Source of the DNA: Methanolobus sp.
GTDB lineage: Archaea; Halobacteriota; Methanosarcinia; Methanosarcinales; Methanosarcinaceae
DNA length: 36,866 nt
Assembly (NCBI GenBank): GCA_029762595.1
Contig: JARVGJ010000022.1
Span: forward strand, 1 to 36,866
Direction: 5' to 3'
Each line of letters opens with the position of its first letter. Within the stretch, counting starts at the first letter, position 1. The notes below the pieces were generated by a model. That model was not told where the DNA came from. It saw only the letters and a program-made list of their open reading frames with translations, and searched no databases. Shown piece after piece: positions 1 through 7,280 of this stretch. The position numbers and the translations under genes are program-made.

Positions 1-186
1 TTCTGAGCCTGATGGGTTCATTACTGATCCTTGTGAATGACTGGACCGGTGCTCCTCTCCTTTCCACACCGAATGCGGGGAAAGCCTGGCTGAATTTCCC
101 GTCTGCAAAAGCAGCAACAGCCAATAGTTCAGCAGCTGTGACAGAGCCCTGACCACCTCGACCGTGTATTCGTATTTCTTTCATCT
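1..186 (-). CDS. porC: Pyruvate synthase (pyruvate:ferredoxin oxidoreductase) gamma subunit, N-terminal part, runs off the window
   Basis: The first 62 codons of a minus-strand gene are present, and the rest lies beyond the left edge. The protein starts [20 protein letters not shown] and continues with the segment [15 protein letters not shown]. Both are hallmarks of the gamma subunit of pyruvate and related 2-oxoacid:ferredoxin oxidoreductases. That subunit joins the alpha, beta and delta subunits to interconvert pyruvate, CoA and ferredoxin with acetyl-CoA and CO2 in the cytoplasm. In methanogens porC usually heads a porCDAB operon, so the remaining subunits are expected to the left. The start is set by a GGAG Shine-Dalgarno about 6 bases upstream (193-198). 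Related 2-oxoisovalerate or 2-oxoglutarate gamma subunits share the motif, but the wording here is closest to Methanosarcina PorC as I remember it. Confidence 0.88.
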
Positions 187-394
187 AGAATTCTCCATAA
201 ACCTTGTAACAATAGCTATAATTTTCATTCCGGTACTGCCCAAATGTTTTTCAGGGTAACATTGCCAGGTGTTGTGTCGAACATCGATGTATCGAACGCC
301 TCATATTTTCGTCAACTGACGTTAAATGCAATGTTTAATTGTGTAGAATCGGTTAATTACTATTTAGTCTTTCGGTAATTTACACCGTTAATTA

Positions 395-405
395 CTTATA
401 TATAG
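395..405 (-). promoter_or_regulatory. Candidate TATA box for the por operon with a long 5' leader
   Basis: On the minus strand the block reads CTATATATAAG, a near-ideal archaeal TATA box. Transcription would begin near 370-375, giving a leader of about 185 bases before porC. The leader zone holds a 10-bp direct repeat, GTTAATTACT (plus strand), at 352-361 and 387-396. A second weaker AT block lies near 211-221, but it is too close to the Shine-Dalgarno to be the main promoter. Confidence 0.45.
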
Positions 406-442
406 GTAAAATTGTATATATTATTTTTAAGTTATTTATTTT

Positions 443-466
443 AAACATGCATCATAAGGCATGTTT
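443..466 (-). terminator. Perfect 8-bp inverted repeat over the dus stop codon, followed by AT-rich DNA
   Basis: AAACATGC (443-450) and GCATGTTT (459-466) are perfect inverted copies around an 8-base loop. The TGA stop of the dihydrouridine synthase gene lies in the loop. On the minus strand the stem is followed by an A/T-rich run. It could aid termination or 3'-end stability of the dus transcript ahead of the por promoter. Confidence 0.4.
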
Positions 467-1414
467 GCACATTTTTTCCAAACTGCTTATAATTTCTTCA
501 GCATTATTTGAAACTGCAATACTTCTCCTTATATGCCTGCCATTTCTCATTCCCCGGGTAAACCAATGTGCTTGCGACTTAATGTCCACTGTATGCACAA
601 GTCCATGTTTTTCCAGAAGATCAAAGTAGTATCTAAGGTCTGCGACTCTGCGGGCACATTCATCATGGCTAAGCATTTCCCCGGTTTCCAGATAATGTGA
701 TATCCTTTTGAAAAGAAAAGGATTTCCCATTGCAGCCCTTCCGATCATTATACCGTCACATCCGGTGTCCTGTAATGTCTGTTCTGCCGATATCTCATCC
801 ACGATATCACCATTGGCGATGACCGGAATAGTTAGTTCCTGCTTGATCTTCCTTGCATATTCATGGCTGGCTTTTCCTGAATACTGTTGCTGCCTTGTCC
901 TGCCATGAACCGTTATTGCGCTGGCACCGGCATCTTCTATCAGCCTGGCTATATCCAATGTCTTTTCCATGTCCTTAAGGATGCGTATCTTGGCGGTAAC
1001 AGGTGTAGTGAGATTTTGCACCAGCTCTTCTATTATTTCTTTCATAGTGGCAGGATAGTTCAGCAGGGCTGATCCACAGCCGTCCTTTGTCAGCAATCTT
1101 GCAGGACATCCAAAGTTAACATCAATTATCTCAGGCCGGTACAACTCTTCGATTCTCAGGGCTGCCTCTCTCATGACATGAGGGGAGTTACCAAAGATCT
1201 GTATACCCATAGGCCTCTCAGCCTCAGCGCTGAGACCCCGGTTTATGGTCTTCTCGTTCTCATAAATGACGGCATCCGAACTTATCATTTCAGAATATGT
1301 AAGGGCCGCACCATATTCCCTGCACATGAGACGAAACGGCAGGTTTGTCACATTGGACATGGGGGCCAGCAGGACATTACCGGGGATATCAAGGTCTGCT
1401 ATTTTCATGGTCAT
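452..1414 (-). CDS. tRNA-dihydrouridine synthase family protein (Dus/NifR3)
   Basis: This is a flavin-dependent enzyme that reduces uridine to dihydrouridine in the tRNA D-loop. It has the N-terminal TIM-barrel signature LAPMSNVTNLPFR (about residues 16-28), the catalytic-Cys segment DVNFGCPARLL (Cys about 103), the basic segment TVHGRTR, and the FMN-phosphate-binding ending IANGDI then GIMIGRAAMGNPFLF. At about 320 residues it is full length for COG0042. A helical C-terminal domain with a W-F-R motif (AHWFTRGM) follows. Codons 1414 (MTMK) and 1408 (MKIADL) are both possible starts; neither has a clear Shine-Dalgarno, and the TTG at 1417 is unlikely. It is transcribed away from the UPF0200 gene and probably alone. 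Which U position it modifies cannot be read from the sequence. Confidence 0.9.
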   Translation of the reverse strand: MTMKIADLDIPGNVLLAPMSNVTNLPFRLMCREYGAALTYSEMISSDAVIYENEKTINRGLSAEAERPMGIQIFGNSPHVMREAALRIEELYRPEIIDVNFGCPARLLTKDGCGSALLNYPATMKEIIEELVQNLTTPVTAKIRILKDMEKTLDIARLIEDAGASAITVHGRTRQQQYSGKASHEYARKIKQELTIPVIANGDIVDEISAEQTLQDTGCDGIMIGRAAMGNPFLFKRISHYLETGEMLSHDECARRVADLRYYFDLLEKHGLVHTVDIKSQAHWFTRGMRNGRHIRRSIAVSNNAEEIISSLEKMCKHAL

Positions 1415-1510
1415 CAATGATGCCGTTGGTCATAAAGATTCAGTTTTTTGCAATCTGTTCCCCTACGGCTTTGTAATATATGGTTCAGAATTGTTCTATC
1501 GAAGGGTATA

Positions 1511-1522
1511 CTAATATATAAG
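1511..1522 (+). promoter_or_regulatory. TATA box upstream of the UPF0200-UPF0201 operon
   Basis: CTAATATATAAG is preceded by purine-rich GAAGGG. The expected start point is near 1545, leaving a leader of about 105 bases before the ATG at 1652. Confidence 0.45.
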
Positions 1523-1573
1523 CAGAATGTATGGAAAATCAAATGTAATCTTGATTATGACAATTTGTTTGAT

Positions 1574-1598
1574 AACCATTTGTTTTGTAACAATGGTT
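1574..1598 (+). promoter_or_regulatory. Leader hairpin candidate ahead of the UPF0200 gene
   Basis: AACCAT-T-TGTT (1574-1584) pairs with AACA-ATGGTT (1589-1598) across a TTGT loop. This gives a 10-bp stem with one bulged T inside the predicted leader. The surrounding DNA is low-complexity and rich in TTTGTTT, so this may be incidental. Confidence 0.25.
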
Positions 1599-1651
1599 TT
1601 TATGACAATGGGTTCATTGATCGGTTTTTAAAAAATATAACAGGTTCATCC

Positions 1652-2206
1652 ATGACTAAGATCTTAGCTTTTGTCGGAATGCCGGCCTCGGGCAAATCAG
1701 AGGCAGCATCTGTCCTGCGCCGTAAAGGTATTGATGTTATCAATATGGGAGATGTAATCAGGGAAGAGGTCGTCCGCAGGGGGCTGGAGCCCACCGATGC
1801 CAACACAGGAGGTATTGGTACCGAACTGCGTGAAAAGGAAGGCAGGGATTCAGTTGCAAAAAGATGCATCCCCAGGATCAAAGCCACAAAAGAGGATTTC
1901 ATCGGTATCGATGGTGTGCGCAGTGTTTATGAGGTGGAACGATTCAAAGAGGCATTTGGTTCTGATTTTACCCTGGTTTCTGTGGATTCGCCCCTTGAGC
2001 TCAGATTTGATCGTGTACTCTCCCGCAAAAGAAGCGATGATATGCAGGACATCAGTGCCCTGAAGATAAGAGATGAGCGCGAGCTTGGCTGGGGTATGGG
2101 CGAGGCTATGAAGATAGCGGACATCGTAGTTGAGAACAATGCTACCCTTGAGCAGTTCAGGGAAAAGATAACAGCATTGATCGACGTTTCTGAGATCAAG
2201 GAATGA
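1652..2206 (+). CDS. UPF0200 family P-loop kinase-like protein (dephospho-CoA kinase/adenylate kinase-like fold)
   Basis: A 184-residue protein opens with MTKILAFVGMPASGKSEA; the Walker A loop GMPASGKS is near residues 9-16. INMGDVIREEV follows, the nucleoside-monophosphate-kinase-type substrate segment, then a DGVRS motif and a basic lid-like stretch (SRKRSDD). This pattern defines the archaeal UPF0200 family, which resembles dephospho-CoA kinase and NMP kinases; the substrate is not known to me. The ATG at 1652 is chosen because the Walker A strand begins at once; an upstream in-frame extension has no family support. The stop overlaps the next gene's start by 4 bases (ATGA), so the two are translationally coupled. 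In Archaeoglobus a UPF0200/UPF0201 fusion is known (AF_1395), which supports joint function. Confidence 0.85.
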   Translation: MTKILAFVGMPASGKSEAASVLRRKGIDVINMGDVIREEVVRRGLEPTDANTGGIGTELREKEGRDSVAKRCIPRIKATKEDFIGIDGVRSVYEVERFKEAFGSDFTLVSVDSPLELRFDRVLSRKRSDDMQDISALKIRDERELGWGMGEAMKIADIVVENNATLEQFREKITALIDVSEIKE

Positions 2207-2655
2207 GTATCATGATACAGGTACAAGTTTATGCGGATGTCAATCCCACAGAGAGCAAAGACCAGGTGTACTCTGCCCTGAGTCAGCTTTTCCCTGAGAT
2301 TGACTTTGGCTTTGACGAATTGTCTGAGCATCACGGAAGATTCTCAGGTGAGGGTGACATTTATGCTCTTAAATATATCCATTATCTTATCAGGGAAGAG
2401 GAGATCATCGATACCTCCCGCACCCGTCTTAATGTAGGTCTATCGGACGACGGTCTGTCAACTTCTTTCATGATCAATAAGCAGGTAGCCACCGTTGGCC
2501 ACCTGAACTATCCTGCACAGGAGGAACCACTGGGCTCTATTAACATAAGTATCCGGGCAGATTCCGCTGAGAAGCTCAGAAGATGTTTCGACTGGCTTAC
2601 CCCACCGACAGATAATGGTATACCAGATTTTGAAATGGATATAACGGATGTCTGA
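2203..2655 (+). CDS. UPF0201 family RNA-binding domain protein
   Basis: The gene encodes 150 residues of the UPF0201 family (COG1325, annotated as an RNA-binding domain related to exosome function). Typical features are the start IQVQVYADVNPTESKDQVYS, the segment ISIRADSAEKLRRCFDWLTPPT, and the alternating beta-alpha pattern. There are no catalytic motifs. The ATG at 2203 overlaps the preceding stop (ATGA); a second ATG at 2212 is an alternative start that would remove three residues. The 3' end overlaps the next gene by 8 bases. The three-gene overlap suggests the kinase-like protein, this RNA-binding protein and the TIM barrel are made together. The molecular role is uncharacterised as far as I know. 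Confidence 0.85.
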   Translation: MSIMIQVQVYADVNPTESKDQVYSALSQLFPEIDFGFDELSEHHGRFSGEGDIYALKYIHYLIREEEIIDTSRTRLNVGLSDDGLSTSFMINKQVATVGHLNYPAQEEPLGSINISIRADSAEKLRRCFDWLTPPTDNGIPDFEMDITDV

Positions 2656-3430
2656 AATGCATGTCAGCAACCTGAGCTTTTCATCACGTGCAGCTGTGGA
2701 AGATCCTTTTAACTGGGCATGGGATCTTGAAGATATCGGATACACCGGCTGGGAGATAGTCCAGGAAGGCTCACAATGCCTTAACAATGAGAATCTCCCA
2801 CAGGTCCGGGACATACTTGAAACCACTGATCTTACCCTTACGATACACCTGCCTTTCTCGGACATGAACCTTGCAGGTCTCAATCCCGGTATACATGATG
2901 AAGTGATGCGTCAGATGCGGTATTATCTGGACATGGCCTCAGGTATTGCAGAGCTGGCAGTGCTGCATCCGGGTTACCTTTCACCCTATGGCAATCAGGT
3001 CCCCGATAAAGCATGGAAGGTCAGCATCGAATCCATCCAACAGCTCTGCGATTTTGCAGAGGACAGGGGTATCCTGATTGCCGTTGAGAACATGCCGGAT
3101 TTCCCCAAGATATACGGCAAGGTCCCTGACGAGATGCTGGAGATACTGGAAAAGGTCAACAGGAAGAATATCGGAATGACCCTTGATGTGGGACATGCCA
3201 ACACCATGGGACTTGTGGATGATTTTGTGAAGAAGTGTCTGGGCAGGATAAAGCACATGCATATCCATGATAACCACGGAGCCCACGATGAGCACCTGCC
3301 TCTGGGACAGGGTAACATCGACTGGAAAAAGTTCATGGAAAGTATCTCAGGCTACAAGGGCAGGCTCGTTACTGAAATGCGCTGCCTTGATGAGGGGCGG
3401 CAGTGCATTGAGTATTTGAAGAAGCTCTAG
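2648..3430 (+). CDS. Sugar-phosphate isomerase/epimerase-like TIM barrel (xylose isomerase/AP endonuclease 2 superfamily)
   Basis: A 260-residue COG1082-type barrel. Metal-site motifs appear in order: LTIHLPF, AVLHPGYLS, IAVENMPDF (Glu ligand), MTLDVGHAN (Asp/His), HMHIHDNHG (His ligands) and the last-strand Glu in LVTEMR. These match the xylose-isomerase-like/endonuclease IV fold, which binds up to three divalent metals. A sugar-phosphate isomerase or epimerase, or an AP endonuclease, is therefore possible. The start overlaps UPF0201 by 8 bases; a second in-frame ATG follows three codons later. The stop is TAG, and an amber readthrough would add 22 codons before TAA. The substrate cannot be assigned. 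Confidence 0.8.
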   Translation: MSEMHVSNLSFSSRAAVEDPFNWAWDLEDIGYTGWEIVQEGSQCLNNENLPQVRDILETTDLTLTIHLPFSDMNLAGLNPGIHDEVMRQMRYYLDMASGIAELAVLHPGYLSPYGNQVPDKAWKVSIESIQQLCDFAEDRGILIAVENMPDFPKIYGKVPDEMLEILEKVNRKNIGMTLDVGHANTMGLVDDFVKKCLGRIKHMHIHDNHGAHDEHLPLGQGNIDWKKFMESISGYKGRLVTEMRCLDEGRQCIEYLKKL

Positions 3431-3477
3431 TTTTTGGACTCTGTAGAAATCCTATTTATCAACGAGTTTTGGATCAT

Positions 3478-3540
3478 AACCACAGACAAACGCAGATAAC
3501 AGTTATTTACATCTGTGTGTATCTGCGTGCATCTGTGGTT
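3478..3540. repeat. Intergenic dyad element with 10-bp internal periodicity
   Basis: Outer arms AACCACAGA (3478-3486) and TCTGTGGTT (3532-3540) are perfect inverted copies, as are inner arms CGCAGATA (3491-3498) and TATCTGCG (3520-3527), separated by a 4/4 internal loop. The right half consists of three decamers, ATCTGTGTGT, ATCTGCGTGC and ATCTGTGGTT. It resembles ACCACAGAT-type dispersed palindromic repeats seen between genes in many prokaryotes. It could also serve as the terminator of the upstream operon. Confidence 0.6.
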
Positions 3541-3626
3541 TATAGCAAAGCAGGGGTATTTTAAAGAGCCGGTTTTTGAATACAAAAAAGTGTAGGTAAA
3601 TAGAGTTATCTCCCTATTTTCTTTTC

Positions 3627-3797
3627 TTATTCTTCCAGCCTGCCATGCCTGCGGTCTATATCATCCATCTGGTCCAGCAGTTTGCGGATTGCCGCCCTTA
3701 TGGCATCAGCCTGTGTAATGAATTTCTTGTTGTCTCCGATATGACTGTTAAGGTCATCAAGAAGTTCCTGGGGAATGTCAACACTTACTTTTGGCAT
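3627..3797 (-). CDS. Ribbon-helix-helix (CopG/Arc-type) DNA-binding protein, 56 aa
   Basis: A short minus-strand gene encodes 56 residues. It has the RHH pattern: a beta strand (MPKVSVDIPQELLDDL), a turn, and helix ITQADAIRAAIRKLLDQM, followed by an acidic/basic tail ending RHGRLEE. RHH proteins dimerise through the strand and bind operator DNA in the major groove. A GGTGG Shine-Dalgarno lies about 6 bases before the ATG (3797), supporting expression. It sits downstream of tRNA-Lys on the same strand and has no adjacent toxin gene, so an antitoxin role is not supported; an autonomous regulator is more likely. The target is unknown; nearby palindromes are candidates. Confidence 0.8.
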   Translation of the reverse strand: MPKVSVDIPQELLDDLNSHIGDNKKFITQADAIRAAIRKLLDQMDDIDRRHGRLEE

Positions 3798-3891
3798 ATT
3801 TCCACCTTTTTTGAGATAAAGGATGAAGACAAATTGAACTGATAGGATTTAACCTTTTAGAGAAAACGGGATTAAAAGAGATTGTATGATG

Positions 3892-3965
3892 CGAGCCGGA
3901 AGGGAGTTGAACCCCTGGCCTACGGATTAAGAGTCCGTCGCTCTGCCTGGCTAAGCTACCGGCCC
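3892..3965 (-). tRNA. tRNA-Lys (anticodon CUU)
   Basis: The minus strand folds into a complete cloverleaf of 74 bases. The 7-bp acceptor stem is GGGCCGG/CCGGCTC (one G-U pair), the D-arm starts TAGCTTAGCCAGG, and the anticodon stem ACGGA/TCCGT encloses loop CTCTTAA with anticodon CTT. A T-arm with GGTTCAA follows. The 3' CCA is not encoded. A strong TATA box lies at 4011-4020. Confidence 0.95.
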
Positions 3966-3975
3966 GCGTTGTCAT

Positions 3976-4020
3976 GCTCAATTGAGCGAGACATCCATAC
4001 GTACTGGCTTCATATATACG
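3976..4020 (-). promoter_or_regulatory. tRNA-Lys promoter with a 12-bp palindrome near the start point
   Basis: On the minus strand CGTATATATG (4011-4020) is preceded by CGAAA, a good BRE plus TATA box. About 25 bases on, at the expected start point, lies the perfect palindrome GCTCAATTGAGC (3976-3987). It falls in the 5' leader removed by RNase P, or at +1. Confidence 0.55.
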
Positions 4021-4046
4021 TTTCGGTTAAAGGTGTTTGAAGGAAC

Positions 4047-5924
4047 TTAAATATGTTTCACCACGCACCTTGATAGTCCCATGATCTCCACCATATCACT
4101 ATTATCCGGGCTCTGGATTATCATCTGTCCCTTCTTCAGGTATGGGATGCGCTTCTCAAATTCCTTTTTCACCTTCATGCTGTTGATGGCGGCATCGTTG
4201 CTGAGATTGAGGATTATGCGGGTGTTTATCTGCTTGAAGATGGTCTCATCGATGTCCTGGGGATCCTGGGTTATGAGGAAAAGGCCCAGTCCTTCTTTCC
4301 TGCCCTGGCGTGCTGCATCCGCAAACTTTGAGATGAGGCGTCGGGAGTGTTCGCCGCCTGCCTTTGCAAGATAGCGGTGAGCCTCGTCCAGTCCAAGGAT
4401 TATCGGAGTTTCCTTCACGGCCGCCTCGCCGGAAGTGTTAAGTTTGTTGTCAACGATCAGGCTCATCAAAGTAAGAGTAATGATGTCCCTTATGCGGGAG
4501 TTGGTGATGTATTCTGTTGGGAAGACGCTGACCTGTCCGGACTTGAATATCTGCCCAAGGATCTCATTTATGGGTCTTGCCGGCTGGTCGAATACCCTTG
4601 CAAGTGAGCGGTTCTTCACCCTGCGCACGATACCATCATAGGATGCTTCGTGTATCTTTCCGCTTTCCACATACAGATCCCTGGTTACATCGTTATCGAT
4701 AAAGTCCATGAAACCGCTGTAGGTGTGCTGCCCGGCCTTCTTGAAATAATCATCAAGCAGCAGGTCAACTCCAACATATTGCAATTCGGTCATACCCACC
4801 GGGGCAATGAGCCATGAATTGTTGCGTACCATCTCAAAGGGTATCGTGAACTCTATCTGCTCTGCCATGGACCTGCCTGTGTAACCCTGGCCGTCAACCT
4901 TTGCAACAAAGGTCCTGGTGTTTTTGCATGCACCGAAATTGATTTTCTCAGCCCGGAATCGGAAGTCATCATCATCTGTGATCTGGGGATTGTCCTCAAA
5001 CAACTGCGAATACTCATCCTGCGGGTCCATGATGACAAGGCAGGGGTTTTTCCTCTCCTCTGAGCCACGGAGATGATAGCGGTTGTTCTCACTCATGAAC
5101 TGGCGCAGGATGTTCTTGGTAAGGAAGGTCTTTCCGGTACCGGTGCTGCCGCAGACCAGCATGTGCCTGAAGATCAGGGGATCACCCATGGAGTAATCAT
5201 TTCTCAGGTAATATGGTACTGTGGGGGGCACTGCATGTGTTCTCACAAGTTCCCCTCCAACACTCAGATGGCCCAGGAAGAGACCCTCCTCCGGGATATT
5301 GAGGCCTGTCTGTATCTTCTTTTTATCCGTCACAGGCAGTATGGGTGTGTTGGGGCGGGGTATCCTGTCACTCATTCTCCTGGAAAGGCCCCCTCCCTTT
5401 TCCTTTGCCTCATAGAGGATACATATAGGGTCAAGATAGGCCAGGAACTTGTAATCCACTTCATCTGTGGTATTGGACTGCAACATCCTGCGGGAGTGTA
5501 TCTCAGTGGCATCATCCACGGCAAACTCCTGCAGGTACTGGAGCTTCCATATCCTTGAAAAGAGGTCCTCATCGCCGTAGGGCACAACGGCATATGTGCC
5601 AAGTCTAACTTTCTGGCGGTGGGATGTGGTAATATAGCCTGTTATCCTTGCACCGGATTCTGTTATCTCCAGCGGGTCCATACCTGTGGTGATTATACCT
5701 AAAGCCTCATCTGAAACACCTTTTTGGAAATTACCGTTTCTGCTGCCAGAAACTGTCCTTTCATTCTGCAGTATCGATGACCCGGGCTCAAAATCCTCAA
5801 ATATGTTCTCATTAGCTGTTAAATCCAGACCTCCTTTTTCCGGTTCATCTGCCAGCTCCCCCGGATTCTTATCAACCTTATCGTTCCTGTTTTTCACAAA
5901 GGCAAGTATATCCTCATCTCTCAT
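4047..5924 (-). CDS. herA: HerA-type DNA translocase/helicase ATPase
   Basis: This FtsK/HerA-superfamily ATPase forms hexameric rings and works with NurA in DNA end resection. It has a HAS-barrel-like N-terminal region (about residues 80-180), Walker A GSTGTGKT (about 259-266), the DPQDEY segment after strand 2, Walker B in ILGLDEAHRYL, the sensor-like FLITQDPQDID and a C-terminal Arg-rich segment. The start at 5924 overlaps the nurA stop (ATGA) and has a strong GGTGGGAGG Shine-Dalgarno; the GTG at 5939 lies within that Shine-Dalgarno and is rejected. At 625 residues it is about 100 longer than typical HerA. The first 70 residues look acidic and disordered. Mre11 and Rad50 are not adjacent. 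Confidence 0.88.
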   Translation of the reverse strand: MRDEDILAFVKNRNDKVDKNPGELADEPEKGGLDLTANENIFEDFEPGSSILQNERTVSGSRNGNFQKGVSDEALGIITTGMDPLEITESGARITGYITTSHRQKVRLGTYAVVPYGDEDLFSRIWKLQYLQEFAVDDATEIHSRRMLQSNTTDEVDYKFLAYLDPICILYEAKEKGGGLSRRMSDRIPRPNTPILPVTDKKKIQTGLNIPEEGLFLGHLSVGGELVRTHAVPPTVPYYLRNDYSMGDPLIFRHMLVCGSTGTGKTFLTKNILRQFMSENNRYHLRGSEERKNPCLVIMDPQDEYSQLFEDNPQITDDDDFRFRAEKINFGACKNTRTFVAKVDGQGYTGRSMAEQIEFTIPFEMVRNNSWLIAPVGMTELQYVGVDLLLDDYFKKAGQHTYSGFMDFIDNDVTRDLYVESGKIHEASYDGIVRRVKNRSLARVFDQPARPINEILGQIFKSGQVSVFPTEYITNSRIRDIITLTLMSLIVDNKLNTSGEAAVKETPIILGLDEAHRYLAKAGGEHSRRLISKFADAARQGRKEGLGLFLITQDPQDIDETIFKQINTRIILNLSNDAAINSMKVKKEFEKRIPYLKKGQMIIQSPDNSDMVEIMGLSRCVVKHI

Positions 5925-7198
5925 GCTTTTTCCTCCCACCTTGTATCGTTGTAATTGGTATCTATCCTTGAGTTCCTGAACCTGTCTACGATGTGGCGTC
6001 TTTCAGACACCGGGATCTTTGCGATGGAATCGGCTTTTGACAATGTTGCCGGTATTCCGTTAATTGCCAGGTCGTAGAGCACTTTTCTTGTCATAAGGTT
6101 CTTCAATTCCTCGTTCTTAACCAGTCCGTAGGGTGATTCTATCTTGAACATGGTGTTAAGCTTAGGCACAAATGCCATGAAAAAACACAGGGCATAATCC
6201 TCTGCATCGAACTTACCCCCGGCCAGTTCTGTCACCAGGGGTGAGGTGGACCTTAGCATCTTATCGTAGAACTGGTTTGGCTGCATGAACCAGTTCGTAT
6301 AGGTAATATATTTATCAGCTTCCTTCTTCTTCATTCCTGTCTTTTCCAAAGACAGTGCATTTCTGAAGAACTGGGCATCCACCAGCCACGGAAGGTCAAG
6401 TCCTGGATCCTGTTTTTTCAGTGCCAGCATTATCTGCATGTCCTCCGGGTTCTTGACAAAACCGATAATAGGTTTCATTTTTTCCAGATGATGGTCCATT
6501 ATATCGATATAGTTCTGTATTAGTTCAGTAATGCTGGGTTCACTCCTTATTCTAACCTCTTCGGAATCCACCACCATCCAGTACATGATCCTCTTAGGAT
6601 AGATGGGCCCGTCCATTATGAAAAACCCATTCGCATCAATGCTGTCAAGCATCCATAGTATATGCTCTGACTCGCAAAGGTACATAGCCACATCATGCAG
6701 TATATCGGTTACTTTCCTTTCAAGTGATTCCGGCTGGATTCGGATTATTTTCTTGCGGCAGTGGTTGTTATCGAATGATTCCCAGCCTTTGCTGGTATCT
6801 ATATATATTTTTTTGCTTGCGTTGTACGTGGCTGCCACGATGGTTCTCTTGCTATGGATATCAAGGTCCGTGGGAGTGCTTGCAATAGCACAATGGCAAA
6901 TATCCAGATAAAGGCCATTATCAAATGTCTTAGCAGTGGTACTGCCACTGTCACAGGAGTAAGTCATGGGAAAAGGGTCATCTGACCTTACCATTCTTTC
7001 TATGCTTGCCTTGGCGCGCCTGACCGGTCCGATGGATTGCAGAACGATCTTCCCGTTGTATTCGAGCTTCCTGAGCCTGTCAAGGATATTTTTTACCTTC
7101 TGCGTATCTTCATATTCATCTCTGTCATCTTTGAAACAGATATCGATACGGTCGACTATCTCATGGATCTCTTTTATGTGAACCGGCTCAAGGGTCAT
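5921..7198 (-). CDS. nurA: NurA domain nuclease, HerA partner
   Basis: This 425-residue protein is encoded just upstream of herA with a 4-base overlap. NurA is a Mn-dependent 5'-3' exonuclease and endonuclease that docks on the HerA ring. Visible motifs are the first catalytic block SCDSGSTTAK (Asp83), the second acidic block IMDGPIYPKR (Asp196), and a conserved C-terminal basic/acidic region. The overall similarity to NurA is in motifs and context rather than continuous, which is normal for this divergent family. There is no Shine-Dalgarno before the ATG at 7198. A TATA-like block at 7221-7233 would place the transcript start at or next to the ATG, so the mRNA is probably leaderless. A CAGA-type tetranucleotide tract lies just upstream of that promoter. 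Confidence 0.82.
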   Translation of the reverse strand: MTLEPVHIKEIHEIVDRIDICFKDDRDEYEDTQKVKNILDRLRKLEYNGKIVLQSIGPVRRAKASIERMVRSDDPFPMTYSCDSGSTTAKTFDNGLYLDICHCAIASTPTDLDIHSKRTIVAATYNASKKIYIDTSKGWESFDNNHCRKKIIRIQPESLERKVTDILHDVAMYLCESEHILWMLDSIDANGFFIMDGPIYPKRIMYWMVVDSEEVRIRSEPSITELIQNYIDIMDHHLEKMKPIIGFVKNPEDMQIMLALKKQDPGLDLPWLVDAQFFRNALSLEKTGMKKKEADKYITYTNWFMQPNQFYDKMLRSTSPLVTELAGGKFDAEDYALCFFMAFVPKLNTMFKIESPYGLVKNEELKNLMTRKVLYDLAINGIPATLSKADSIAKIPVSERRHIVDRFRNSRIDTNYNDTRWEEKA

Positions 7199-7220
7199 GT
7201 GATAGGATAGTATGTGAAAG

Positions 7221-7233
7221 ATAATATTATTTT
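7221..7233 (-). promoter_or_regulatory. TATA-like block for the nurA-herA operon
   Basis: The minus strand reads AAAATAATATTAT about 30 bases before the nurA ATG, consistent with a leaderless transcript. Confidence 0.35.
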
Positions 7234-7243
7234 GTATCGATAT

Positions 7244-7280
7244 TCTGTCTGTCTGTCTGTCTGTTTGTCTGTTTGTCTTT
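7244..7280. repeat. Tetranucleotide tract (TCTG)n with TTTG variants
   Basis: Five perfect TCTG units are followed by TTTG, TCTG, TTTG and TCTT on the plus strand (CAGA on the minus strand). It lies in the 319-base gap between nurA and the symporter, directly upstream of the nurA TATA block. Such tracts can change length by slippage. Confidence 0.8.

Noticed and set aside
1448-1651. In-frame upstream extension of the UPF0200 protein
   Set aside because: The extension has low-complexity composition and lies over the TATA box. The family begins directly before the Walker A strand at the ATG 1652.
3627-3797. Toxin-antitoxin reading of the ribbon-helix-helix gene
   Set aside because: No adjacent RelE, VapC, HicA or similar toxin frame exists on either side; the neighbours are tRNA-Lys and a repeat.
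5925-5939. GTG start for HerA at 5939
   Set aside because: That GTG is part of the GGTGGGAGG Shine-Dalgarno serving the ATG at 5924.
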